64,000 bases of DNA from Eikenella corrodens (lineage in GTDB: Bacteria; Pseudomonadota; Gammaproteobacteria; Burkholderiales; Neisseriaceae), in assembly GCF_003990355.1 (NCBI RefSeq), contig NZ_CP034670.1, positions 2,108,001 through 2,172,000 on the forward strand, read 5' to 3'. Both the position numbers and the translations under genes were made by a program. A model generated the notes under the pieces. That model made no database searches and was not told the DNA's origin. It saw nothing but the letters and a program-made list of their open reading frames with translations. This document shows, one piece after another, positions 16,718 to 24,596 of the stretch. The first letter of the stretch is position 1, and every line of letters begins with the position of its first letter.

Positions 16718-16957
16718 CTATTCCTGCCAATCTGCGAAAACGTCGCGCTCTTGGCTGCCTTGGGCGCGTTCTATGCCTTCTCCCGCCAATTCTCGGGCGG
16801 CGGCATTAAACCCCTGCCAATCGGCAGGCTTGGCAGATAAAACGACATCGCCGTTTTCATCTCGGCGGATATACACCGTATCGCCTTCAAAACGGAAGGC
16901 GGCAGGCAGGCGCACGGCTTGACTGCGACCGTTGGTAAACAATTTGGCGGTCTGCAT
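16718..16957 (-). CDS. vapB: VapB-type antitoxin
   Basis: This 79-aa protein has an AbrB/MazE-like DNA-binding domain (KLFTNGRSQAVRLPAAFRF) and an acidic C-terminus that would wrap around VapC. The ATG at 16957 (MQTAKLF) is preferred over upstream in-frame starts because it begins the conserved fold and is preceded by AGAAGGGGAT. It would repress its own operon through the palindrome at 17013-17028. Confidence 0.88.
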   Translation of the reverse strand: MQTAKLFTNGRSQAVRLPAAFRFEGDTVYIRRDENGDVVLSAKPADWQGFNAAARELAGEGIERAQGSQERDVFADWQE

Positions 16958-17012
16958 GGCTATCCCCTTCTCTAAATATCGGTTGGCGTTTAGTGTAGTA
17001 CACCGCAAGATA

Positions 17013-17028
17013 TATATCAAGAGATATA
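17013..17028 (-). promoter_or_regulatory. Candidate VapBC operator
   Basis: A perfect inverted repeat, TATATC-aaga-GATATA, lies 55 nt upstream of vapB. Short AT-rich palindromes in this position are the usual sites of VapB autoregulation. Confidence 0.4.
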
Positions 17029-17451
17029 CCAATACGCCTGCCGTCGTTTGCCCTAGCGCATCGGTTGCTTCCGGGTAAGGGTCGCATTTTTTTCAGGTAG
17101 CCTGTTGGTAGCCGGCAGGAATGGGAGGGCTGGGGTTAATCCCTTTGCAGTAATGTTCACGCTGTTTTTCCAATCGGCGCTTATGCAGAATAAACCCTTT
17201 TTAAAACAATAAACAATAATTTATCCCTATATTTTAACAGGAAACCTTTAACAAACCCGCCTGAAAACAGGATAAAAAATATAAATGAGAATGCGGGCGG
17301 TCTAGGAAGTGCATAGCTCCAAACTTTTCATACCCCCCTGCCTATCCGCAGGCCAAACCAAGGAAGGAAGTCATCACACCGCCCCGCTTGTCAAAAATTG
17401 CGCGCCGTATTACCCGCGTTCTTGGCAGGCGGCGGAGTACCTTTTACCGTT
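17029..17451. other. Gene-free stretch between vapBC and the OB-fold gene
   Basis: About 420 nt with one Eikenella DUS copy (17090) and an AT-rich middle part. I see no ORF with a plausible start, no RNA gene and no strong terminator. Confidence 0.4.
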
Positions 17452-17805
17452 TCAACCAATCAAATCAAACAGCCTTCCCTTGCCCCGGCTCTGCCGATAC
17501 AAATAACCGTCTACCATTGCCTTAGCCGTAATCTTCAGCACGATTTCCCGCCCGCCCATTTCTACCTGCTCCGCCGGCCGGATAATGCCGGCTATGCTCA
17601 CTATCTGCCCGGCATCGCACTCCATCAGTCTGCTACACAGCCGCCTATCGAAGGCGATTAGGTCAGCGTTCAGCTCGATAGCCGGCAGGTTGCCGCTGCG
17701 GTAGCCGTACACCGTCAGCTTCGCAATTAGGTAGTCTGTTCCCCGTTTGGTTTTCAGCATTTTCGGCTTTAATTGCAGTCTACCGCTAACGATACCATCT
17801 ATCAT
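17452..17805 (-). CDS. OB-fold-like small protein (ssDNA-binding-like)
   Basis: This 117-aa, beta-rich protein has the feel of a single-stranded DNA-binding OB fold (GRLQLKPKMLKTKRGTDYLI, LTVYGYRSGNLP, CDAGQIVSIAGIIRPAE). It lies downstream of the iterons and the helicase, where satellites and plasmids often keep an SSB-like factor. The start MIDGIV at 17805 is the only good one. The family assignment is by eye. Confidence 0.5.
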   Translation of the reverse strand: MIDGIVSGRLQLKPKMLKTKRGTDYLIAKLTVYGYRSGNLPAIELNADLIAFDRRLCSRLMECDAGQIVSIAGIIRPAEQVEMGGREIVLKITAKAMVDGYLYRQSRGKGRLFDLIG

Positions 17806-17867
17806 ATTGTTTTTCCTGAATTTATAAAATACACCCTGATTTTATTTTTTCTATATATACAAAACAT

Positions 17868-18150
17868 GGTGGGGAAAGTGGGGAAAGTGGGGAAATCAAA
17901 TATAATCAATTGATTACAAGGTCGTTCAGGTGGGGAAGGGGTGGGGACAGGCGTGGGGAAGGGGCTGGGGACACCAGCCGCCAGGAAGGGCAGGCTACCT
18001 GAAACGCTTCCCCACCTTCCCCACCTTCCCCACCGTGTCCCCACCCCTTCCCCACTTTTTATTAAGCGGCACATTTCGACATATGCTATTGATTTATAAG
18101 TTAATTAACTACTATATATTAAACCTGTCCCCACCTTCCCCACTTATTCT
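17868..18150. repeat. GTGGGGAA iteron cluster, probable replication origin
   Basis: At least 13 copies of a GTGGGGA(A/C) unit occur in both orientations. Three forward units are spaced by 9-10 nt at 17870-17897 and further forward units lie near 17930-17975. Inverted units fill 18005-18055, and two more lie near 18128-18142. AT-rich spacers (AATATAATCAATTGATTA near 17898 and TTAATTAACTACTATATATT near 18101) could melt. The cluster lies directly downstream of the helicase-primase genes, as P4-type origins lie near their replication gene. It is not a CRISPR array: the units are too short and the spacers irregular. Confidence 0.6.
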
Positions 18151-18232
18151 TCTCGCGCGTGTGATAGCTGGTGTTAAAAATGCACACACCCCACGCTTGC
18201 CTTGCCGGCTCATATCCGCCCGGCGCGCACCG

Positions 18233-20197
18233 TCAAATTTGCTCCGCCGCCTCATCCGGCGGCACGTCCCCAACAAAGCAATACATCCGCTTCACGCAAA
18301 GCAGGTTCAGCTCCACCGCCTTACGCGGCAGCTTGATACGGTTATGCTTGCCGTCTTTGCGCATCCAGCCATCCGCCGTTAAGACTTGGCATACCTTGCG
18401 CGGGTCAAAGCCCTTGCAGATATATTCTTCAAACACCTTATCCGTGAGGAAATAGCGCGGTTTGCCCGTACTGCCGTCTTCATAGTTTGCCGGCACAACG
18501 AAGCCCCAAAACTCCGCATAATCGGGTTGGTAATTGCCGCCAATACCCACATCCGCCAAATTGACAAAATACTTGCTGCCCTGCCCGTAGGCCTGTAGGA
18601 AATCGCGCGCGCTCTTGCGGATTATCCTGTCTTCACGGTTGCCGCCGCCGTCCCGCTCATACCAAGCGCCGAAACAGGATAAAACACCAGCAAAGCCCGT
18701 CCCCCTTTCAAGTCCGGTTATGCCCCACTCCGTTGCCAATTCCAAGGCTGCCGCCGCCAACACGAAACGCCGCGCGGCACGGGCTGGCTGGCTGGCCAAA
18801 TCCGGCGGCAATTGCGCTTCAAACTCGCCCTGTAAGGCTTTCAGCCGCCCCTTAAGCGCTTCCGGTTCGGTGTGCAACCGCTGCACCAGCTCCGCTACAT
18901 AAGCGCGAAATACCGTTCCATACAGGCTTTTGGCCGCTTCCTCCAAATGTACCGCCAAGCTCTTGCCGTCAGCGAAGCCGTGCAGTTCGTCAAATGCGCC
19001 GTAGCCCTTGCCTGCATCCGCCGGGATAGACGGCAGCCGTACTGCCTGCCCCGCGTTCAGCTCGAAGCCGGCAGCGCGCAAATAATTTTCTAAATCGTAT
19101 TCGCCGGTGGAAATGGCCGCCACCGTCCAGCTCAAGCGGCCTCTATTGCCGCCCTTAGCCGCCCCTTGCAGCTTGGATTGCCCATTGAATACCGAATAGG
19201 CTACCTCTTTGGCGGTTTTCGGGTCGGCCTCGCTGATTTCATCGAGAAACAACAGGCCGTCATTATTGGAGGCAGCTTCATTGTCAAAACCTAGCGAAGT
19301 GCCTTTCCATTGCACTTTCAGGCGGGAAGGGTCGCCAAGCGCGGACACCGCAATCAGCCCCGATATGCTCTTGCCGATAGACGAACTACCGAAAAAATGG
19401 AAACCGCCGCTTTCCTGCTTAACCAACCGCAACAGGGGTGCGGCAAAAACCATGCCCAAAGCCAGCAATGGGCGGCTGTTGCCGGCCAAATAACGCCCAA
19501 TTTCCGCCTGCCATTGCGCCACGCTACCGGCAGACTGAAACGCTTCCTGCTTGCTGGTGTCGCCGATATAGATAACTTTGCCTTCCGGGCTGCCCAACAC
19601 CTCGCCGCTGGGCAATACATAGGCGCTGAAATGCTTATCACACCAGCCGCCGCGCCTCACTACCTGCCACACCTCGGCGCTGCCTTCCCATTGGATATAG
19701 TCGGCCAGCAGCCCCATCAACATACTGCCTTGCTTCACACCGATACCCAAACCGCGCAGGAAACCCCACCCGTCCGGCCGCCCTACTATATCCATCGGCA
19801 GCGCGCGCCGCTCCGTACGGCCATTGCGTTTGAACTCGATTACTCTGTATTCGTTGCCCTCGAAATCCTGCCCGCGCCCGACAATCTCGAATGGGTCGGC
19901 CAGCTTTTGCGGCTTTTTGAAGTGTTCCACGCCGTCCTTATCCGTACTCACACCGTGATACCACACCCCCGCCGACAAGGTGGCATTGTGCCAAATCACT
20001 TCGTAATAGGGCGCTATCGGCTGCGGCTCGCTGTCCCGAATGGCGGCCAATGCCTCCAAATCGCTGCGTTCGCCCTTAACCAGCTTCAAGCGGCCGTTAT
20101 CCTTGCCGCCGCCCTGATTGCCCTTGGCTGCGCCTTGGCGGCCGTTTGCCGCATCGTTTTCGCCTGTTTCGTTTCTGTCGTCTCTGTTGTCGCTCAT
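18233..20197 (-). CDS. DUF927-family helicase-like replication protein
   Basis: This 654-aa protein has a Lys/Glu/Asn-rich, probably disordered N-terminus (~45 aa). A DUF927 region follows, with YHGVSTDKDGVEHF near 77 and FLRGLGIGVKQGS near 145. An ATPase core comes next, with Walker A GSSSIGKS near 270 and Walker B GLLFLDEISEA near 318. Such proteins accompany a zinc-ribbon/Toprim primase in P4-like elements and supply the unwinding activity. It follows the primase gene after 13 nt on the same strand. Confidence 0.8.
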   Translation of the reverse strand: MSDNRDDRNETGENDAANGRQGAAKGNQGGGKDNGRLKLVKGERSDLEALAAIRDSEPQPIAPYYEVIWHNATLSAGVWYHGVSTDKDGVEHFKKPQKLADPFEIVGRGQDFEGNEYRVIEFKRNGRTERRALPMDIVGRPDGWGFLRGLGIGVKQGSMLMGLLADYIQWEGSAEVWQVVRRGGWCDKHFSAYVLPSGEVLGSPEGKVIYIGDTSKQEAFQSAGSVAQWQAEIGRYLAGNSRPLLALGMVFAAPLLRLVKQESGGFHFFGSSSIGKSISGLIAVSALGDPSRLKVQWKGTSLGFDNEAASNNDGLLFLDEISEADPKTAKEVAYSVFNGQSKLQGAAKGGNRGRLSWTVAAISTGEYDLENYLRAAGFELNAGQAVRLPSIPADAGKGYGAFDELHGFADGKSLAVHLEEAAKSLYGTVFRAYVAELVQRLHTEPEALKGRLKALQGEFEAQLPPDLASQPARAARRFVLAAAALELATEWGITGLERGTGFAGVLSCFGAWYERDGGGNREDRIIRKSARDFLQAYGQGSKYFVNLADVGIGGNYQPDYAEFWGFVVPANYEDGSTGKPRYFLTDKVFEEYICKGFDPRKVCQVLTADGWMRKDGKHNRIKLPRKAVELNLLCVKRMYCFVGDVPPDEAAEQI

Positions 20198-20210
20198 TTT
20201 CAGGTAGCCT

Positions 20211-21284
20211 CTATTGTTTCAGGTAGCCTTTAGCCGTATTGGCCGCCAGCACATCCAGCGCATCCGTGCCGATACCGTCCGGCTGCCAAATCCTAATGCT
20301 GTCCAATTTGCCGCTATATCGCCGCTGCAATGCCCGCGCGGCCTGAATGCCGGTTTTATTCGGGTCGTTATCGGCAATAATGACCAGCTCCCGCACGCTA
20401 TCGGGCAACACCAGCGATTTCAGCCCGTGTGCCGAACCGCAAGCCCACATCGGCACGCCCGATATATACCGCGCCGCTATCGCCGTCTCGATACCCTCGC
20501 ACACACCCAATAGGCCGTTTTGCGGGCGGAATAGGCGCATGGCCGCACCGGTCAGGCTGCCCGCGCCCACCGCCTGCATTTTCTTGGCCGGTAGCCGTTG
20601 CCGGCTGCGCGGCTCATATAGCGCCGCCTTGGCCACTTCGCTGCCGGCAGCCACCGTGAGATAGGTTTGATGCAGCCCGCACGGCTTGCCCGCCGTATCG
20701 CGGTAAACCGCCACCATAGCGGGAAAACGCCCGATAACCCGCCCCGCGTGCCAATAGGCCAAACGCGGATGCAGGCGTAAATCGCCGCTTATCGGCAACT
20801 GTTCCGGGTAGGGAATACCGCGCCCGTGCAGATAATCCGCAATCAGCCGGCTGCCGTTCCACGGCTCGCATTCGCCCCATAAAGCCGCCAGCCGCTGCCG
20901 CTTGGCCTCATCCCTTACCGTTTCTTGCGCAGGTGGCGCGGCTTTGGCCAACACCGGCGCAGGCTGACCGCCGCCCATACCCAACACCCCGGCCACCGCC
21001 CGCACCGCTTCCTTGAAGTCATAACCCGACACCAGCATCAGCAAATCAAAGCCGCTGCCGCCATCCGGGGCGCAATGGTTGCAGATAAAGCCGCCGCCCT
21101 GCTTATGGTCGGTAAAGCGGTAGCGGTCTTTGCCGCCGCAGGCGGGGCAGGGCTGGTGTTTGCGTGTATCGGTATAACGGGCATCCACGCCCAAGGCCGC
21201 CAAGATGGCCGGCCAGCGCCCGCGTGCCGCCGCCTTCACTTCGGCTAGGGGGAAGTGCGGCCGTTTTTCGTTTGGATAACTCAT
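20211..21284 (-). CDS. P4-type primase (zinc ribbon plus Toprim)
   Basis: This 357-aa protein has a primase zinc ribbon (CPACGGKDRYRF, then CNHC) within residues 40-75. The Toprim domain near residues 230-330 has GVCEGIETAIAA and VIIADNDPN, supplying the catalytic Glu and Asp-x-Asp. It would prime replication of the element. I chose the ATG at 21284 (MSYPNEK) because GAAGAAGG lies just upstream; the frame stays open 8 codons further. The C-terminal GYLK is encoded by a DUS copy. Confidence 0.88.
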   Translation of the reverse strand: MSYPNEKRPHFPLAEVKAAARGRWPAILAALGVDARYTDTRKHQPCPACGGKDRYRFTDHKQGGGFICNHCAPDGGSGFDLLMLVSGYDFKEAVRAVAGVLGMGGGQPAPVLAKAAPPAQETVRDEAKRQRLAALWGECEPWNGSRLIADYLHGRGIPYPEQLPISGDLRLHPRLAYWHAGRVIGRFPAMVAVYRDTAGKPCGLHQTYLTVAAGSEVAKAALYEPRSRQRLPAKKMQAVGAGSLTGAAMRLFRPQNGLLGVCEGIETAIAARYISGVPMWACGSAHGLKSLVLPDSVRELVIIADNDPNKTGIQAARALQRRYSGKLDSIRIWQPDGIGTDALDVLAANTAKGYLKQ

Positions 21285-21446
21285 GATTTGGCCTTCTTCA
21301 GGCTGCAAACCGCCCTGCCTAGTGCCAAAACGTGCGCTAGGCGGCCTGATTTACGAAATTAAGGGGATAGAATGGAAAGATAGGCAAATTACTGCCGCAC
21401 GGTCTAAACGCGCTATAAACGCAAATTTAAGCCGTTTACCGCGCAT

Positions 21447-21842
21447 TTATCGCTTGCGGCGTTTATGCCGGTTGCTTGCAGCGGCAGGCTGCCGGGCTGG
21501 CGTTTGGCTGCGCCGGTAGGCCAGCTGATTGCCCGACACCAGCCAAGCCCCACCCGCCAACTGCAAAATCATGGGATTGCTAGCCTCATGCGCCGCCGCA
21601 TATTCCGCCGCTTCAGCAAAGCTGCCGCACTCCAGCAGCCCCGCCAGCGCCGCAGGATTGCGCCTGTCCAGCACCACCGCGCCGGCAGACACGTCCCACA
21701 GATACACACACCAGCGCCCACCCTGTCGCAACACGCCGATACGCGCGCCCTCCGGCCGGTTGCCGCCCAATGCGGCTATCGCCTCCGCCGTTTCGGCAAG
21801 GCTGCCAAAGGCAAACAACGGCTTAATGGCTAAAGGGTTCAT
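21447..21842 (-). CDS. Hypothetical protein of the satellite
   Basis: A 131-aa protein is expressed with the upstream gene (4-nt ATGA overlap at 21839-21842). It contains an alpha/beta region (GRWCVYLWDVSAGAVVLDRR near 45, an Ala-rich middle) and ends in a very basic tail (ASNRHKRRKR). I recognise no family. The basic tail suggests nucleic-acid binding. Confidence 0.6.
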   Translation of the reverse strand: MNPLAIKPLFAFGSLAETAEAIAALGGNRPEGARIGVLRQGGRWCVYLWDVSAGAVVLDRRNPAALAGLLECGSFAEAAEYAAAHEASNPMILQLAGGAWLVSGNQLAYRRSQTPARQPAAASNRHKRRKR

Positions 21843-22246
21843 CGTTTGCTCCCTTCCTGCTTTTGCGTACCGCTCAAAGCTTGTTGGAATCCTTGGCGGA
21901 AGCCGTATTGCTCCGTTAGCACACCGGATAGCTCGTGCAGATAGGGCAAAGCCGCACCCAATTCCGCCATCAGCGCATTAGACAGGCGGGCGCTTTCCGC
22001 TGCGCCAAGCTCTTGCTGGGAAGCCGGCAGGGCGGCATGGTGTTCCAGCAGGCGGCCTACCGTTTCCAGGATAAAGCCCAAGCGCCGGGAGGCCACTTCC
22101 GACAGCTCAAGCAGGTTGTCCAGCTCGGTATCGGATAAATCAACCACATACTCCGCTGCAAGATACTCACGGTTGGCCAACAAGCCGGCCAAGCCGCCAT
22201 ATAGCGCCATATTGATACGGCTGGTGTCGGGTTTGCCGGTATTCAT
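21839..22246 (-). CDS. Hypothetical helical protein of the satellite
   Basis: This 135-aa, mostly helical, Leu/Ala/Glu-rich protein begins MNTGKPD at 22246, behind a clear GGGAGGT ribosome site. The frame stays open upstream through the leader, but that part is not protein-like. It overlaps genes on both sides by 4 nt in a compact operon. No known family. Confidence 0.6.
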   Translation of the reverse strand: MNTGKPDTSRINMALYGGLAGLLANREYLAAEYVVDLSDTELDNLLELSEVASRRLGFILETVGRLLEHHAALPASQQELGAAESARLSNALMAELGAALPYLHELSGVLTEQYGFRQGFQQALSGTQKQEGSKR

Positions 22247-22437
22247 GCCACACCTCCCGATACCACACGGCACACCGTCCATTTGTCGGCGGCGGATTGC
22301 TGGATATTGAAGCGGTAATGGTCGGCACGGGAGGCCGTTAGGCGGTCGATAAAGGCAGCAGCCTGTATCAGGCTGGGAAACGTGCGGATAGGATGGGAAA
22401 CAAGCGGGCGTGAATAGCCCTGTCGGATTTTGTTCAT
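22243..22437 (-). CDS. Small hypothetical protein, first gene after the satellite leader
   Basis: A 64-aa basic protein (MNKIRQGYSRPLVSHPIRTF) starts at 22437 with GAAAGAGGTAA in front and overlaps the next gene by 4 nt. The middle part (AAAFIDRLTASRADHYRF) looks like a small alpha/beta fold. Genes of this size and type commonly follow the ash/Icd-like leader in P4-like elements. Confidence 0.55.
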   Translation of the reverse strand: MNKIRQGYSRPLVSHPIRTFPSLIQAAAFIDRLTASRADHYRFNIQQSAADKWTVCRVVSGGVA

Positions 22438-22700
22438 GATTGCTTACCTCTTTCGTATTGGCTTGGCACCGCCTTTCCGTTCTCACGCGGTGGGGCGGCA
22501 GGGCAAAGGGCAAAGGGTGAGAAACCGACAATACGAATCGGCAAGGCTTGCGCCTTACTTTGCCCCCGCCTGCCTCTGAAAGGTAAAGCAAGGGGAATGC
22601 AAGCATGAAAATACCGCTTGGCGTGCAGGTGTCGGAAACACCTTGCGCGGTGGGCGGCTGCTTGCCGTATTGTGTCAGCTTCTCACGGCTGGCCGTTTGA
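22438..22700 (-). promoter_or_regulatory. Structured leader (ash/Icd-like type), copy B
   Basis: This region precedes the small-gene operon of the satellite. On the minus strand, a segment with GGCGCAAGCCTTGCCG, CGGTTTCTCACCC, TTTGCCCTGCCGCCCC and CGTGAGAACGG occurs in the same order as matching segments of copy A at 7846-8078. An open frame through it (start 22606) is the sort often labelled a cell-division inhibitor Icd-like protein. Composition and the second copy argue for a structured RNA, perhaps analogous to the P4 immunity leader. Confidence 0.45.
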
Positions 22701-22761
22701 TTGAAAACGGCACAGCCATTATTGCCCGGTAGAATAGTGCTGTCAAGGGGCGGTGGGGGTT

Positions 22762-23286
22762 TCAGGTAGCCTTTTCCGCTTCGCCCAGATGCACCACCGC
22801 GAACAGCGGCGGCGGATTGCCGCGTAGTGCGTTTTTACCGCGCAAAGCCGCCCGCTCCGCCAGTTCTACCATCGGCGGCGGGTTGTAATACGGCTCAATC
22901 GCCTGATAGGCCGCTGCAAACGGCAATCCTTCCAGCCACACCGGCAGAATGCGCCCGCGTGCCAACTGTTCGCGGACAGCCCTGATTTCATCATCCGGCG
23001 GTATCTGCCCGCTGCTTATCACGTCATACACCAGCAAGGCTACTTTCAGGCTTTCCATTGCCGGCACATCGTCAAAATAGCGGACAAGGCACACCGCTCC
23101 CGCCTGTTTCGCGCATTTTTCCACCTCTACGCTTAAGCAAAGGAGCGCATCGTGCCGGTCATAACTATGGATTTGGGTATCTGCCGGCCATACGCCGGTT
23201 TCTATGGCGGCCAGCAGCCCCGCTCTATCCGTAAGGGCAAAAGTCAGATTGCTCCGGTCGCACAACAATACGGCTTGGCTACTCAT
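22762..23286 (-). CDS. Hypothetical protein downstream of AlpA
   Basis: A 174-aa protein overlaps the AlpA-like gene by 4 nt and so is co-transcribed with it. The sequence has alternating hydrophobic strands (QAVLLCDRSNLTFALTD, VCLVRYFDDVPAMESLKVAL), suggesting an alpha/beta fold. I recognise no family; the gene is probably element-specific. Confidence 0.6.
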   Translation of the reverse strand: MSSQAVLLCDRSNLTFALTDRAGLLAAIETGVWPADTQIHSYDRHDALLCLSVEVEKCAKQAGAVCLVRYFDDVPAMESLKVALLVYDVISSGQIPPDDEIRAVREQLARGRILPVWLEGLPFAAAYQAIEPYYNPPPMVELAERAALRGKNALRGNPPPLFAVVHLGEAEKAT

Positions 23287-23546
23287 CTCGCCCCCTTCCC
23301 GCCCTTATCGGCGGCGCTGGTGTTATGGGCGGCATGGCTCGCCGCAATACGCTTATCCAGCCACATTTGCAGTCTGTCGGAAGGCCAAGCTACCGTATTG
23401 GCGGATAGCTGCACCCTTTGCGGAAAATCCGGGTCGTACCGCGCCTTGTCTTTCGGATTGCCTTTGGCATAAATCGCCGCCCGGCTCAAGCCGGTAATCG
23501 CCATCACATCGGGCAGGCGCAACATTCGTATCGTGATATTTTCCAT
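23283..23546 (-). CDS. AlpA-family transcriptional regulator
   Basis: An 87-aa protein with the winged-helix start of AlpA/excisionase-like regulators (LRLPDVMAITGLSRAAIYA near residues 9-28, then FPQRVQL and WPSDRLQMWLD). AlpA proteins activate excision or early operons in P4-like elements. It is the first gene of a two-gene operon pointing toward the replication genes and away from the integrase. Confidence 0.8.
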   Translation of the reverse strand: MENITIRMLRLPDVMAITGLSRAAIYAKGNPKDKARYDPDFPQRVQLSANTVAWPSDRLQMWLDKRIAASHAAHNTSAADKGGKGAR

Positions 23547-23571
23547 GTTTCTTGCTCTCCAAAATTAAAAT

Positions 23572-23645
23572 GCCCGTGTATCCCGTTGCTGCTAAGTAGC
23601 AGTAGGAATACACAGGCAAAAGGATAGCCGCCCACATGGGCGGCT
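23572..23645 (-). promoter_or_regulatory. Hairpins in the alpA leader
   Basis: Two inverted repeats lie in the 170-nt gap before alpA. A long interrupted stem runs from GTGTATCCCGTTGCTGCT to AGCAGTAGGAATACAC (23571-23612). A perfect GCCGCCCA-TGGGCGGC stem lies at 23625-23642. The second may also terminate the upstream 274-aa gene. Confidence 0.45.
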
Positions 23646-23718
23646 TCATAGGAAGGCGAAAAACGGGTGTTATTTCCCAAAATTTAACTAAACTTGTTAA
23701 AAAAATGTTTATATTGTC

Positions 23719-24543
23719 TTAAAAAGGCAAGACATCACGCCGCAATATATCCATTGCCAGCCTATGTGTTGTTTTCCTCAATGTTTCGGTTGTCTTAACG
23801 GCGGCTTCCGCTTTGCTTAAACTGTCGGAAGGGAAAATAACAGCCAATTTTTGCGCCCACGAATAAGCCGAAGCCTTTTCTTCATACTGCCCGATTTCCT
23901 GCCATAGCCAGCAATCCAAATAAGGCAATACACGGTTTTCATACAGCCGCGCTACTACGCCGTTATCAAGCGCCTTGGTATTGCCATACCCATTTATCTT
24001 ACGTTGCGTTGCCAACCATTGCTTAAAATCCTCAATAATGGCCGTATCACTGCGGCTGGAATCAACTGTAACGCTCCAATCCGTTAAATAGCTATATTTA
24101 TCATAGGCAAAATCTGCCGATTGCTGGGCAGAAGCTTCTATAAGCTTATCAACTTCTCGAAGTAGGTCAAAATAACTCAATATCAACCTATCAACTGCTT
24201 TACTGGTGTCTCCCGGAGTGCCTGATAAATTGAAGTGGAATGTGGCAGTAGCCTTTAATTCCATCTGTAACAACTGTACGGACGTATAGCGTTGCCAATC
24301 TTCAAGACGAAACCCCAAAGGCTCCTGCGCCGCTGCAAATGCATAATCCTCCCGCAACTCCAGTAGCTGCCTATACAGTTCACGCCGAATTTGAAAATCT
24401 GCCGCCCATTCCCTACGTTTGTATTTTCTGGTTTTCTCATAACAGCCCAAATCAAACCATGCAGGCGCAAAACCGCCCATAAAATGCCCCATATTTCCGC
24501 CCCACAGCATAGGGAGGCCACACCGGCAGGCTTGGGGCTGCAT
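23719..24543 (-). CDS. Hypothetical protein between integrase and AlpA
   Basis: A 274-aa, mainly helical protein. An in-frame alternative start (MGHFMGGFAP) lies at 24495, and the segment before it looks less natural, so the shorter form is possible. The sequence around AWFDLGCYEKTRKYKRREW resembles uncharacterised proteins that accompany integrases in P4-like islands (DUF6387-like), but I would not rely on that. The composition is less GC-rich than the integrase. Confidence 0.55.
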   Translation of the reverse strand: MQPQACRCGLPMLWGGNMGHFMGGFAPAWFDLGCYEKTRKYKRREWAADFQIRRELYRQLLELREDYAFAAAQEPLGFRLEDWQRYTSVQLLQMELKATATFHFNLSGTPGDTSKAVDRLILSYFDLLREVDKLIEASAQQSADFAYDKYSYLTDWSVTVDSSRSDTAIIEDFKQWLATQRKINGYGNTKALDNGVVARLYENRVLPYLDCWLWQEIGQYEEKASAYSWAQKLAVIFPSDSLSKAEAAVKTTETLRKTTHRLAMDILRRDVLPF

Positions 24544-24596
24544 CCTGCTTTTCGCCTTTGGTAGCTAATCGCGGGCTAGGTGTGGCCGTAAACTTT

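Noticed and set aside
17868..18150. Possible CRISPR array
   Set aside because: The units are 8-10 nt, in both orientations, with irregular spacing and no cas genes; iterons fit better.
22244..22606. N-terminal extension of the 21839-22246 gene, resembling Icd-like proteins
   Set aside because: It runs through the structured leader; a clear ribosome site lies before 22246 and the extension is not protein-like.
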